Shown in pieces: positions 1 through 11,539 of a stretch of DNA of 64,000 nucleotides. Source of the stretch: Viscum album. Taxonomy: Eukaryota > Streptophyta > Magnoliopsida > Santalales > Viscaceae. The translations under genes and the position numbers were made by a program. The notes beneath the pieces were generated by a model. The model did no database searches. It saw only the letters and a program-made list of their open reading frames with translations, and was not told the origin of the DNA. Position 1 is the stretch's first letter. Each line of letters begins with the position of its first letter. The stretch lies in the NCBI GenBank assembly GCA_963277665.1, contig CAUJRU010000137.1, forward strand, positions 1,178,001 through 1,242,000, in the 5' to 3' direction.

Positions 1-2560
1 GAGACGGTAGGTCGTACGTACGCATGAATGCTACTTTCATTTAATTTTTTTGTATTTAACGAATAAAAATTAAATTATATATTTATATTATAATTATAGT
101 ATCATATATATGTTGTATATGTTACATAGGTTTATTAATACCATCCTTTATGCATTCCAGGTATGGCATGAATGAGTCCCATTTCTTTAAGGGGGTGGTA
201 GTCCACACTTCCCCAGATGAGAATTATCGCATTTACACAAGATGGAAAGCATGAAGGTTTGTTATAAATAAAAATTACAGAATCATAAATAAATTATAAA
301 TATCATATATTTAATATATAAATATATTTTCCATCATAATTTCCACCATAAGTGGTGGTAAAGGGAAAATGAACAATCATCGTTCTATGAGGCAGTAGTT
401 CACCGTACACAGAAATAATATTTAATTTACCCATTAGATGGAAGTGTGTGTAAGTATATGTAGAAAATTTATCATAAAAATATCCTAGTATATTTATTAT
501 TCTTTTTTTGTTATTAAAGTATTAAATATGAATATTTATGGGGGTGTAGGATGGAAATAAAACTAAATAGCTTAAGGAAATGTTACATCTTAATTGGGTA
601 ACTCTCTTTAGTTCGAACTAAAGGGATATCTTATATTTATTTCTTCCAAATAATAGTATTATAAGATTATGGGATGAATGATCAAGATATAATTGGGTAT
701 ATCTTTGTCATACCAAATTTTCTTAAGAGGTTTGATGAAGTGGTAGAGTTCTTGCATTATTATAGTGGAGGGGGAGTGACACTCTTGTAAATACAAAAAA
801 GGATTTCATTAAATGGAGGTATAACTTACCTAATGTGCCAAAAAAATAGAAACATAATGAATTAATGGATATTAATGGTTTATCAAAACCTCCAATACAC
901 AAAATAAGTGTATTTTTATAATTTGGTTCCTTAACTTCTATGTTTCACCAATTTTATCATTTTTGATTTTATTAAGGAAACTAGTTTTCTAACCTGTGTA
1001 ATTTTAACAATAAGACTAAATTAAAGTGAGAATATTTTAAATTATAGATCAAATTAATTATTAATATGATATATAATTTATTGAATAAAAATAACTTGTT
1101 TTCTGGAAATTAAATCTAAAAAAGGCACATGGGACGCGAAAAAACACTACTGAAACTCATATTGGGCTAATAATGTTTTTAAAATATATGGGTCAATATG
1201 TTAATTATAAAATATAAATTGGTCCATTAATAGAACAAATAAAATATACATTAACACTTAAAAATAACTTGTATGAAAATATATTTCTAATTAATTTTAA
1301 ATCATTTAATAAAATATCATTTATTGTAAAATAACATTAATATCAATTTGAACATTATTTATTTAATTTTAATTTTAAAATATCAAAAAAATAGATTTTA
1401 AATCAAATATATTATGTTTACATATGTATAACATTATATATTCATTTAAAAATAATTGAATATGTTAATTCAATCAATTTACTTCATTTTTAATATTTTT
1501 AGTATCATTTATTTTAGTTAATTATTAAATAAATAATCATTATGTTGGTGTTTCTTAAGAATTTTAAGTTACTAAATAATCTATAAAAATTATTGGTAAA
1601 TAATTATGATAAAAATAACTAATTTATCTCAAAAATTGAAATGTATATCCGAAAATATTATGTTTTTTACATTTCTCAATGTTTCGTAAATGTTTACGGA
1701 AAGAAAAGTTCCCATTTTGTCCTTTTCCTTACTTTAACTTTTATATAGGGAACTTCCATTTAATAAAATCAACGTAACCCATAAAATTAGAACCATTATG
1801 GTATATGGTTGAATTATTGACATAAATTTTCCTTTGTATATGTTTGCATGTCATTTTGGTCCTAAATATTATGTTTTAGTCCCTCAATATGCTTAATTAG
1901 ACCTTAATAACCGTAACTAATTTTAATCACGTTCACTAATCATTTTTTTCAAAAAATAAGTTGATATTATTAGAAAAAAATATCACAATAATTATAACTA
2001 TGAATTTCATTCTTTAAAAATTCAAATTACAGAATTGGAAAAATTGGGTTTAACGCTAACCCAATAGGCGTGGTGAGAAAGCTAATTTTTAAAGTTAAAA
2101 CATTCAAAAGTTCAATAAGTGTTTATATATAATTTCGATATAAAAATGATTCTAGTGAACTAAATTGGATTAATATATTTAAAATTGATCTATTTTTAAC
2201 TTAAGAACCAATTTAAAATATAATTTAACACTAATAATTATTTAAACGAAAATACTAATTTTAGTTAAAACAAAGTATTTTTATTATTCATCAAAAAATG
2301 AAACTTCTTAGAAAAATAAAAAAATCACCCTGATATAATTTCAAAATTATGAATCCAAAAATTATATTTATTTGGAAAAATAAAATTTATCAAATCTATC
2401 CAATTTATTTTTAATATAGTTATGCAATTAAAAGGCTATAAAACTCAGTTTTGCATGTAATGTGATTAACTTAGTGTTGTGGGTAGAGTAAGCTTATATT
2501 GGTGTTTTATATAAGAACAATAGAAAAAAAATTAAATTTAATTTAAAATGAAAAATATTT
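1..2560. other. AT-rich stretch, no recognisable gene
   Basis: I see no transposon protein or structured repeat here. One exon-like piece stands out at about 171-256. It follows a pyrimidine-rich tract ending CATTCCAG and is followed by AAG|GTTTGTT, so both splice signals are plausible. One frame is open for about 28 codons (ending ...YRIYTRWKA) and then hits TGA just before the donor. I do not recognise the peptide. The remainder is homopolymer-rich AT sequence, possibly a decayed LTR of the copia element to its right, but no matching LTR partner was found. Confidence 0.4.
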
Positions 2561-2759
2561 TATTGTCTTGTAGGGTTACATCCTTTAACTACTACTTCAT
2601 CCATAGAAGCTAAGTTCATCCCTCAATTACTCAGATATATCTCACTTCTTCCGTTCTTAGGAAGGTTCTCTCTAATTTTTTACTCAATTGGACTGAAAAT
2701 TTACTTCTAAAGAAGACTTTATCACCACTTGGGAACTTTGGTCCACCATACTTCCATAC

Positions 2760-3810
2760 CTATATACATCAAAAAAATGTTTATAATCCATAATACTTTA
2801 TTTTTTAAAATAAAAAATAAAAAATGTGAGTACCTTGGATGTACCTCATGATCTATTTCACTACTACATGATGCCCCTCCTTTGTATTAATTTTTATGTG
2901 GGATATAAAAAATATAAAAAAACAATATTTGTTTGAGTTGAAATAAAATATAAAAATATTTTAATTATTATCCTATATAAGGGAGGATTCATAGATTTCC
3001 CATCATTATACTTCACATGATTGGTTCAAACCATAGTTGGAGTTTAAATTGGTTTAGAATCTTGTATATAAAACGTATTCACCGTCTTTCTCACATACAT
3101 AGTTTTGGATAAAAAAGTGTATTTCTCTATTTGAATAACTCATTTCCCCAAGAAAATATATGAGTTTACCGATCAAGGACATTTCTAATTTTGATCTCAT
3201 GAGATTAGAAAACTCCTACGCAAATTTCTGTCTCTTCCCCAAAAATATGATATCTTCCACATAAACAAGCACCATAATCTATTATTCCTTTGATGGATTT
3301 ACATAAATATTATTATAAAAAACACCCCTTTTGAATTCCAATTTATTTAAGTATGAGTCTATTTGATCATACCATTATTATAGAGCTTATTTCAGAATGT
3401 ACAGGGAATTTTTTAACCTATAAAGTTTAGTTTCTTCATTAGAAATTAATAGGCCAACTAACTATTCAATATAAACCTCCTCTTTGATAAAAAAATTCAA
3501 GAATTTTGTTTTTATATCTATTTGATAAATCTAAAATCCTTTTTAAATCCCCATGTATTATAAGAGCCTACTCAACTCATGTTGATCCACAAGTGATGTT
3601 TCTTCAATATGAACACCTTCAATGTGTGTAAATCATTTACACAATAGATGTTATATATTTTGGATAACATTTTCATTCCCATCGAATTTATTCTTAAATA
3701 TATGCTTTTTTTAACACATTTTGATTTTAATGCTTCTACATAAGTTCCCAAGGTTTATTATCATTGATTTGATCTAGTTCCTCATTCATGGATCTAACCC
3801 CTGACTCATT
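2760..3810 (-). pseudogene. Copia-1 reverse transcriptase remnant
   Basis: The minus strand gives a degenerate Ty1/copia reverse transcriptase. The N-terminal block reads MNEELDQINDNKPWEL at about 3800-3755, matching the family pattern MNEELxQIxxNxTWEL. Next come IYQIDIKTKFLN (family VYQMDVKSAFLNG) and, at about 3275-3225, the active-site block MVLVYVEDIIFLGK. The usual Y-V-D-D is Y-V-E-D here, one acidic substitution in the metal-binding pair. The following GKLIYFLGEM corresponds to the conserved GELxxFLGxxI. A YRxxIxxxLYxxxxxxxIVF block near 2990 fits the connection to RNase H. Several stops and frame changes lie between blocks, so no product is possible. Confidence 0.8.
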
Positions 3811-4429
3811 TTCCACTTTTTCAAATGATAATGGTTTCATAATTCAAAATAGTGTATCATGCTCTAAAATCCTCAACACTCATGTATATATTGGTTCATA
3901 TCTGTATTTAATTATAATATATTGATCAATATCCATTATCCTATTTATCCTTTGATGTGTAGATTGACTCTCTTTATTAATGTTCTTCTCCATTTATTTA
4001 TCCTTATAACATTTATTATTTGGGGAACCTTCTATGACTTAAGAATTTATTCCAAATTCATCATGTTATTTACAAAAAATCATTAATTTTATAACTTTTG
4101 GTATTATTTACATATTCCTCTCAATGAATTTGACATCATTACTCTATAAAATATCAATCAACATTTTTTTTAGCATTTATCGGCCTTAATCTTTGTCGAT
4201 TAGATTAAAAATACTCTTGATCTATTTCATTTACATAATTTCTTTGGTTTCCATATTTATTCTAAGTGTTGAGTTGACTTACAAACAAAAAATAATGTTT
4301 TATTGATGGTTTCCTTACATGCCTCATTTTATAGGGTGTCCTCTCCTCCCCGGAGCTTAAAACTACATGGTTTTAACTATATAATGAAATTTTTATTTCC
4401 TTCTTCTAATAGTTGCGTGAGAATCTACT

Positions 4430-4900
4430 CAAATGAGTAATTTTTTTTGAAATATTTTTCAATAAATGAATTTTTTAATTTAATAACTCCAATATGTTGA
4501 GGATTTATCACTAAAGACACCTCATGATTAAGGTTGTGTTTCTCGAGGTAGTTTGTTACTTCAATATATGTGAACTCTTTACCATTTTTTGATCACATGA
4601 TCTTGAATGTGAATCCAATATCATTTTAAGCTCTCCTTTGATACCAATTAATGCAATCCATGAATCCTTTATTTCTTTGTATGAACATAGTACATATCAT
4701 TCTAATATAATCATGAAAAGGAATAAATATATCTCTCCATGTGTGTAAGGTAAATTTATTAGACCACATATATCTATATAAACTAGATCAATCATATTTG
4801 ATTCACTCTTAATCTTTTACTGATAAGTATTTCATATCATCTCTCCCTACATACATGCATCACATGTATTTTCATGTTCTCACTTTAGATTTTGAATGTA
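4430..4900 (-). pseudogene. Copia-1 integrase core remnant
   Basis: The minus strand reads SKNGKEFTYIEVTNYLEK at about 4612-4560. This is the second catalytic block of copia integrases (RSDNGxEFxxxxFxxYCxxxGI), in which the usual Asp of SDNG is Lys here. Downstream, HEVSLVINPQHIGVIKLKNS corresponds to HxLSxPYTPQQNGVVERKNRT, which carries the third acidic residue of the D,D35E triad; that residue is also lost. Upstream, IPFHDYIRMICTMFIQ matches the FIDDxSRxxWxYFxK block. The core is recognisable in order but is interrupted by stops. In life it would join retroelement cDNA to the chromosome. Confidence 0.75.
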
Positions 4901-5639
4901 CACTATAAATTTTACCTTGGATGATTTATTCATGAATTTTTGGTGCATTTTTCCTATCCATTTGTTCCACAATACCTTCTCCCCTACCATTAAAATAATA
5001 AAAGTTTTTTCTATACTATCAACCTAGTATAGATTAAAATTTTCCCTCTATCCTTCAATGAGGGTGTTCATATACTTTCCTTTGATTAATGACCACTTTT
5101 GTTAAATGTAACCTAAATTATTTTGTCAATGAATTGACTCACACTTAATATGTTTTTCCATAATCCATTAACATAGATCACTTCCATATTCTTCATCTTG
5201 CTGCCAGCTATTTGGGTATTTCCACATCCATTGATATTCAAATATCCATAATATCCTTTACTAAATGTATGATCTTATAATTCATTATCAAGTTGGTCAA
5301 TATCAGTTTCAATATAATCCACATATTCATAATATTATTTACTCAAATGAAAAATATTAAGATTATTCTTTCTTTAAGTATCAATCTCTTAAATATCCCC
5401 CTCAAGTTTCACTTTTTTATCAACTACTTCTTCTTATTTATTATCATTCTCCATTTCAAATTATTTATTTTCAATAGTAACCATCCTAAAATATTCTATA
5501 TCTGACTTGAATTATATTTCCACATAATTTAAATTATTATTATTATTATCTTATTCTTTTCACACCAATCTATTTTTCTAAAAAATATTTCTAGTTTAAT
5601 TTCATAGTTCAAAGTTTATTACAGGAGGGAATCTATTTT

Positions 5640-5770
5640 TCTTCTTCTGTATAATTTCTTCTTCACCTATACCATAATTAAATCACCTTGGATGCATTGA
5701 TTTAATTTTCCTAACTTTACCACATCATAAACATGTCAAAGGAATCTTTCCTTTAAACCCACCATTTCAT
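5640..5770 (-). pseudogene. Copia-1 Gag CCHC zinc-knuckle remnant
   Basis: Reading the minus strand at about 5750-5715 gives KIPLTC-L-stop-CGKVR. This matches the nucleocapsid zinc knuckle CxxCGKxGH that follows a basic P-L-x-C lead-in. One codon inside the knuckle is a stop and the His is not retained. It lies between the primer-binding site and the integrase, as expected for Gag. The more N-terminal Gag sequence (about 5.8-6.5 kb) is too decayed to read. Confidence 0.6.
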
Positions 5771-6545
5771 CTCTTGGATTTCCTTTCAACAAACAATAAA
5801 AATTAATCACTTAAATAATCTTTCTCAACACTACCATCAGTGATGTTGAGTTTTTATATATACTTAATTGTTATCTCTTTATTTGAGTGATTTAATTTTC
5901 CTTATTTCTTTACATTCATTTCATATGAAACCAAATTACTTTAATGATCTTCCTATGAATTTTCTACAAATTCATCTCATGAATAGTTGATTATTATAGA
6001 TTATAAAGATGTTTAAACCTCTGTATGATATTTTTTAGAATATAAACATCTTTTTTCTCTTTAAAAAGTCACGGAATTTCTCTAGAAACCATAATTATTC
6101 ACTTGAAGAATAATTTAATATTTTAATTGGGGTATATTTTCAAATCATTAAACTTATTATATTAAAGTTAAATATTATCGTGTGTCACATTTATATCACC
6201 TGCATATATATTTTTCAATTTATCCTACATGGAATTGGAATAATAGAAACTCATTTACTTCTTGTAAATTGGTTTTGAAAAATCTTCATATGAAGAACTT
6301 TTATCCTTGGAATAAATCTTAAGATTATTTCTTTATGAATTAGTCATGTATAGTTCTAAAAAATCACTAACATGTATCCCACACATTGATGAAGATAAAA
6401 TTTCAAGCCAAAGAGACTATTAATGTGATATATTTATATTCTTTGAGATCTACTAATTGTAACCATAAAATAGAGGTACTCTTTTTTCATTTAGGGAAGT
6501 ATGCATAATGATAAGATTTAGATTATAGATTAAATTCATGTAACC

Positions 6546-6561
6546 TATGGTACTGATACCA
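6546..6561 (-). promoter_or_regulatory. Copia-1 primer-binding site, initiator-Met tRNA type
   Basis: The minus strand reads TGGTATCAGTACCATAGG, close to the plant consensus TGGTATCAGAGCC that pairs with the 3' end of initiator-Met tRNA. Its position just upstream of the Gag remnant is right for first-strand priming. It implies that the 5' LTR lies at higher coordinates. Confidence 0.6.
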
Positions 6562-6990
6562 CATTTTTAAACCAAGAGTCTCAAATATTCTCTAAGAGGT
6601 GAGGGGAAAATTATGGTGTGATTTTTTTCAAATTAATTTTTATCATGTCCCCACATTTTAAAGAGATCATTAAACCCTTATAAACTAATCTCCCACTCCA
6701 TATAATCATAAATACTTAAACTAAAACAAGGCAAAACAATATTCCATGGTTCACCACTAAGGGATATATCCAAGGATCATACACTGACGATGTATCAATA
6801 TGCCAAAATCTACTAAGATTCCCTAAATTAATGAATATGATTTGTTATTAATGGTTACTATGTGCCATGATCATTGCCATTACAATTTATTTTAGGTAAA
6901 TTCACACGTCTATACTTGGGAAACTATCACTGACTCTTAATTTTCTCACCACTTCAGATATATGTCTTCTTGACTTGTCAACATAAAGGT
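6562..6990 (-). other. Possible copia-1 5' LTR, boundaries unresolved
   Basis: This AT-rich interval lies directly upstream (minus strand) of the copia-1 primer-binding site and has no readable protein. Position makes it the expected LTR. I could not find a second copy at the other end of the element, so the call rests on context only. Confidence 0.3.
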
Positions 6991-8450
6991 AATTTCGGTT
7001 CCATAAGGAATGTGTACATTTATTTTTATCATGAACGAAAAAAATAATTCTCTAATAGAAAAAAATTCATGGTATATCACTTTTTACAAATCTATATTTT
7101 TTATAAATAATTTTTGGATTTCGTTTTATGAAACTCCTTTATGGTATGATCTTTATGAAACTCCTTTATGGTTTTCTCTTTTCACAATACCTTCACTATT
7201 TTATCTTTGTGAAATTCCATTGTTGAATTACTTTTTCAACATGCCTTTTATATATACCCTTCACATAAATTATTCTACTTCTCAATCAATACATCTTTCC
7301 ATGAATAGTTATGATAATAAAAAACATAGTGATTAATTACCACTGATCTTTTTTATTTCATTCTCTATTATAAAAGAGGGAATTAATGTGTTATTTATTT
7401 TGAAATTATCTCATGAAAATTATTCAGATAATATTACACTTTTCTTATAGCATTAATCTACTTCTTATAGGATTATACCTTTATGGTAAATGATGATCAT
7501 CACCTATATTTTGAAAATGATGTTGGTTTTTTTAGTATGAAAGATTCTTATACCTCAAACAAATGAAATACTTTGTGTCTTTCATATAAAACCCACATTT
7601 AAGGGTTCATAAGACACTACTATATTCTCTTTAAAAATGATCGCTCCATTAACTTTATTCATTTTTGGATTCATGAAATAATTTTTCGAACAAACTGCCA
7701 CATAAAACATTTGATAAAATTCTTTATTTTTTATAAAAAAATTTACAACTTCACCATTGACTCAATTTTGTTTTTCTAAATGTCACCCTTTAATCAAAAT
7801 TTACATGTAATTTTGGAATATTTTCATTCCTAATAAATTATGCTTCACACAATATCTTATTGTAAATTTTAGATTCTTCACATCAATTATATTCTTCTGG
7901 AAATTAGAATCACAACAAAGACTTTCACAAACCATCTCCCTTTGAATTTAAAATACTTGATAAACTAGGATGATTAATCATAAAGTGGATTGAAAATAAA
8001 CACAATGTACCCAGAATATTTACTATAAATGATATCATGTCTTCTATAATTCAATATTCTTCCATATATGACTTAGATTTCATAATCTTTTAGAATAAAA
8101 AAACCTTGGTTTGAACCAACCTTTGTAATTAAACATAAGGATCAAAACAACCTTCTATAAAAAATCATTTTTTATTTAGTAGTATTTGAAAAATCTATTA
8201 CATATGGTCTTCTAGGTATATTCAAAACCTCACTTATATCTAGTTTTCATATATTTTTAGTACCTATTGACTATAAATACTCAATTTTCAAATCAATATA
8301 TATAGAATTTCTTATAATTCAACATGAATATTTTCCTTTTATTCTTTGTTTAAAACCATGTTCTATAATTTTATGATAACTTTATTAGATCCTTTCATTT
8401 TAGAAGATATTTCAACATATAATTAACTTCAATTTACTATTATCCCAAAA

Positions 8451-8654
8451 CTACAATCCAATTTTTTCTTTATCATATTCCATAAAGAAAAATGTCATAG
8501 AAATAGATTCTACCTTATCCATTTCACTAAAATAAAAACTTATATAGGTGATACATTCAAATACTCTCAGGCATGAAACATCCAAAATATTTATAATAGA
8601 AAGTTCCTCATAAAGATCATTTCCTATTAGTACTAATGGACTCATGTTAATCAA
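8451..8654 (-). pseudogene. Copia-2 integrase C-terminal region
   Basis: A 67-codon open frame on the minus strand has the conserved blocks that follow the catalytic core of copia integrases. NMSPLVLIGNDLYEEL matches the pattern N-x-x-P-S-x-V-L-x-G-K-T-P-Y-E-L-L. CLRVFECITYISF matches L-R-V-F-G-C-x-x-Y-V-x. KVESISMTFFFMEYDKEKIG matches K-x-x-x-R-x-x-x-x-x-F-L-G-Y-x-x-x-x-K-G. Glycines typical of the family (FGC, LGY) are replaced, consistent with a long-dead copy. The frame is open by chance over a short stretch, and its ATG is not the natural start. Confidence 0.7.
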
Positions 8655-9179
8655 ATATGATACAATATTTACTATTTATTCCTAGAAATATGTTGAAAAC
8701 AAATACGTATTCACATGAGATTGGATTAACCATTCTGTGTTCTACCCATATATTTTACTACACCATTATACCATGCTCTCCAAGATACTATATTTTAAAA
8801 CACGGTTTCCTTCATCTATAATAATTACTTGATTTATTTGTTTATGTACTCACTATTATTATTATAATTCAAGAATTTTAGCTTTAAATAGGTATTATTT
8901 TCAACCATGGATATCTATCTAATGATCATTATTAATATTTTTGAATTTTTATTTAGAAAATAATCCTATAATTTCCATGTAATATTATCAATAATGGAAA
9001 CATAATAAAATGGACCATAATATGAATATATGGTAGTTGGTACCTATTTATCCATATGTAGCTTTCAATTCTAAGGTGTATTTTTCATATACTTTGATAA
9101 TGAAGAAAACTATATTTTACTTTCTAAGGATAAATTTTCAAAAGTTCTATACTCTACATGCTTGAGTTGATTATTTATT

Positions 9180-9240
9180 TTGCAACCAGGTCTCTCATAT
9201 CCTTCTTACTCTTGTGACCAATAATGTGACACCACAACTA
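9180..9240 (-). pseudogene. Copia-2 GAG-pre-integrase zinc-binding block
   Basis: The minus strand reads WCHIIGHKSKKDMRDLVA, matching the HHCC-type zinc-binding block at the start of copia integrases (LWHxRLGHxSxxxMxxLxx). The paired His spacing H-x3-H is retained. It sits about 60 bp from the Retro-A insertion point, so that insertion fell just upstream of the integrase. Confidence 0.7.
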
Positions 9241-9312
9241 TGAATATTAAATAGATGAACCAATAACTATTATCCTATATTCTCTTCCAATAAGATATAA
9301 TATTCTATCATC

Positions 9313-9317
9313 TATAC
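9313..9317. repeat. Target-site duplication of Retro-A, left copy (TATAC)
   Basis: Five bases, TATAC, lie immediately left of the first LTR. The same five bases follow the second LTR at 32579-32583. Five base pairs is the usual duplication made by plant LTR-retrotransposon integrases. Confidence 0.8.
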
Positions 9318-10554
9318 TATAATGATGTGGGCCTTTTCTTCAAGACTTCGTGCTTAAAAATGCAGTGTAATTTTATTTTTAAAAAAAGAAACTGAATAAT
9401 TACACAATAGATTACAAAAAATGAATACCTTTTACCAGTCTAGTTTCTGGGGGATTAGACAACACCTTACATTTGTCAGAGTTGAACAAATATTAAACAG
9501 ATGCCTACAATACTTATCCACACTAACTCCAAAAGAGAAGCTATCTAAAATTGAACTTATAAGATACCTGTGAAAAATCATTTTAAACAAAAGGGTGAGA
9601 ATTCAATTGCCTATTAAGGGGTTTTGAAATCCTTTAAATACTTCATAGAAAATAATTATTTTAAATAACTTTGAGAAATTATTTGGAAAATTATTTAGAT
9701 AATAACATAAAAATACTTTTTTAGATACCCTTTGAAAAATTAGATGAAATTACTTACATTTAAAATAATACACCAATTTTGAAATTAATTAAATGTAAAA
9801 TGTTTTATATATAATCCAATGATTATTAGAAAACATTACGCAAGATTTGGAAACAAAAATAATGTGGAAACTTGATACATCAAAGATTGTCTTTTGTATA
9901 ACCACCTGTTGAGGGATTGGGTTCACTCCCCAATTATCTACCATATTTAAAATGTTCAAGTGTCTGTTTTTATAAAATCATTTTTAAGCTTTAGTTATGT
10001 ACAAATAAATTTTTCACTTGGTTTTCACATTAAAATATAATCACACATGAAATACACATTCTCAATTTTACATATATAAATATATAAATACCAATCTTCA
10101 TTAAAAATTACATTTATGACTTAGCATGACAAAATGTCATGATACCTAGACTTTGCATAATTACAGAGATTCATCTGTGTACTTGATATATCATTATTAA
10201 TCCCTTAAAAATTAATTTTTTGGAAAATTTATTCATTACCCATATGTGTGTGTGTGTATGTGTGTATGCATATAATAACATATATGTCCCGTGAAAACAA
10301 AATCATCGATGTATGGCCACAATCAAGATTTTAATATGATAAAATTATGATATTATTAATTTTATAAATTCATAATTAGAATAATACATGGTTAATAATA
10401 ATTTATTTAAAATAGTTATATACTTCAAAATTATAAAAGTATATAAATATATATATCACATAAAAATAAAATAAATTCATGTTAAAATAATATTTTCATA
10501 AACAGAAATATCCCTTCGTAGAACTATCTTGAAATCAAATTAAATCATAAACTT

Positions 10555-10555
<1 letters not shown>

Positions 10556-10586
<31 letters not shown>
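10556..10586. repeat. (TA)n microsatellite inside Retro-A LTR
   Basis: About fifteen uninterrupted TA units. The homologous spot in the other LTR has a shorter run at 30507-30524, showing length change since the two LTRs were identical. A GT/AT-rich microsatellite also lies at about 10242-10270, with a counterpart near 30177-30200. Confidence 0.85.
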
Positions 10587-10587
<1 letters not shown>

Positions 10588-10915
10588 AATCACATGTAAT
10601 AAGATGATCCTTTCAATAAAAAATTGAATTTTAAAATCATAATTTTTAAAATAATTAAAGAGGCTGTCTAAAAAATTAAGAACATCATCTTACTAAAAAC
10701 TTATCAAAAATTACAAAATTAAAAAACATGTTTGATTATGATTTCAGTGAAAAAACATTGGAAGAAATAATTTTCCCTTAACCAAATCCTGAAATTATAG
10801 AGTATAAGTTGAAAAACAAAAGAGGGTATATCGCTTATCGATTTTTTTTTGCTGAAATTTCTTTCTCTCTATCTTGGAAGAACACTTAAACACTGAATCA
10901 AGAAGTAAAATAAAG

Positions 10916-10918
10916 AGA
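10916..10918. repeat. CACTA target-site duplication, left copy (AGA)
   Basis: AGA directly precedes the CACTAC terminus and is repeated at 27334-27336 after the other terminus. Removing the element and one AGA restores ...AAATAAAGAGAGAATATG, which aligns with AAATAAATGGAGAATATA in the intact LTR at about 30847. Three-base duplications are the hallmark of the CACTA (En/Spm) superfamily. Confidence 0.9.
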
Positions 10919-10932
10919 CACTACCACAAAAC
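10919..10932 (+). repeat. CACTA left terminal inverted repeat
   Basis: CACTACCACAAAAC pairs imperfectly with the complement of the right end, CACTACTATAAATG. The invariant CACTA pentamer is intact at both ends. Confidence 0.9.
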
Positions 10933-10949
10933 AAGGCAAGGGAAGTGCT

Positions 10950-11180
10950 GCCCTTTATCAGTGCTAAACAGAATGTGCTGATAAAGGGGTATGCCTTTAT
11001 CAGCGCTATCTAAAAGCGCTGATAAATTTTACATTTATCTGTTCTAAAATAAGCGATGATAAAGGTATCTCTTTATCAGTGCTAAAAAAGCGCTGATAAA
11101 TGAATGTTTTATCAGCGCTTTTATTTTAGTGCAGATAAAACATACCCTTATCAGTGCTTTTAACAAGTGTTGATAAAGGT
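10950..11180. repeat. CACTA left subterminal repeat array (TTTATCAGYGCT)
   Basis: About a dozen copies of a 12-base motif, TTTATCAGCGCT or TTTATCAGTGCT, lie in about 230 bp. They often alternate with the inverse AGCGCTGATAAA, so adjacent pairs can fold into hairpins. Some copies carry one or two changes (TTTATCTGTTCT, AGCGATGATAAA). In maize En/Spm, TNPA protein binds 12-bp subterminal motifs to bring the ends together, so these are the inferred transposase-binding sites of this family. The motif is specific to this element and recurs at the right end. Confidence 0.9.
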
Positions 11181-11194
11181 TCCGTCGGTTTTTA

Positions 11195-11535
11195 TTTAAT
11201 AACCCTAACAGGCCATCCTCGCTTGCACGCGGTCAAGCTCTCGCGGAAGCTGAACTAGGCCCGTCGCCACCATGACCTCGTCCTCCTCCTCCTCATCCTC
11301 CTCGTCCTCCTCCTTCCTCCTCCTCGTCCTCCTCCTTCTATGCCGCCACCACTGCCTTCACCCCCGCCCCCGCTACCGCGACCGCCGCTGCCTCTACTGC
11401 CTCCAACCCCGCTGCCGCAACCACCGCCGCCACCGCCTCTACCGCTTCCGCTGCCGCCACCTTGACGCCACCGCCGCCTCCTCCTCCAGCGCTGCCTCCA
11501 CCGCCGCCGCTACCATTATTGATATTCATTTTGAG
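11195..11535 (+). promoter_or_regulatory. GC-rich first exon and promoter-proximal region of the CACTA
   Basis: An abrupt GC- and CpG-rich island in otherwise AT-rich DNA, directly inside the left subterminal array. It contains long CCT/CCG triplet runs. An ATG at 11272 in strong context (GCCACCATGA) opens a frame of Ser, Ala, Arg and His-rich low complexity to 11559. A splice-donor-like GAG|GTAAAT lies at about 11532-11537. In maize Spm the same position holds an extremely GC-rich untranslated first exon, the downstream control region, whose methylation switches the element off. I read this as the equivalent. The peptide is probably not a functional protein; the complementary strand is also open because of the triplet bias. 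Confidence 0.6.
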
Positions 11536-11539
11536 GTAA

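Larger units (their letters stand above)
2560..6561 (-). mobile_element. Copia-1: decayed Ty1/copia LTR retrotransposon internal region
   Basis: Read on the minus strand from high to low coordinates, the order is primer-binding site, Gag zinc knuckle, integrase, then reverse transcriptase. Integrase before reverse transcriptase is the diagnostic Ty1/copia order. Every domain is broken by stops and frameshifts, so the element is dead. No clear pair of LTRs could be matched, and its RNase H end near 2.6 kb is not convincingly readable. Its LTR would lie at about 6562-7000. Copia assignment is firm; the lineage is undetermined. Confidence 0.8.
6990..9317 (-). mobile_element. Copia-2, left part: integrase and downstream remnant
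   Basis: This is the 3' portion of a second Ty1/copia element on the minus strand. GAG-pre-integrase and integrase C-terminal blocks are readable. The stretch 6990-8450, where reverse transcriptase should be, is too decayed for confident motifs. The element stops abruptly at 9317, at the TATAC duplication of Retro-A, and its Gag portion resumes at 32584. Two stretches of the same decayed family are therefore separated by 23.3 kb of later insertions. Confidence 0.7.
9318..10918 (-). repeat. Retro-A 3' LTR, left piece (interrupted by CACTA)
   Basis: Collinear with 29254 to about 30855 in the other LTR. Shared landmarks include a TTAGACAACACCTTA block, a paired GGGTTTTGAAATC block, a GATGTATGGCCA block and a TA microsatellite (10556-10586 here, 30507-30524 in the partner). 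The similarity breaks at 10918, where the CACTA begins, and resumes at 27337 with no base of the LTR missing. Confidence 0.85.

Noticed and set aside
2580..2640. Plus-strand reading TTTSSIEAKFI resembling a copia RNase H motif
   Set aside because: All other copia-1 domains are on the minus strand and no neighbouring plus-strand block supports it; likely chance or an unrelated scrap.
5293..7336. Open frames at 5293-5505 and 7010-7336 (plus)
   Set aside because: Phe/Ile-rich AT-driven frames lying antisense to copia remnants; no recognised domain.
11338..11529. Gly/Ala-rich minus-strand frame in the GC island
   Set aside because: Produced by the triplet bias of the same CCT/CCG sequence that opens the plus frame.
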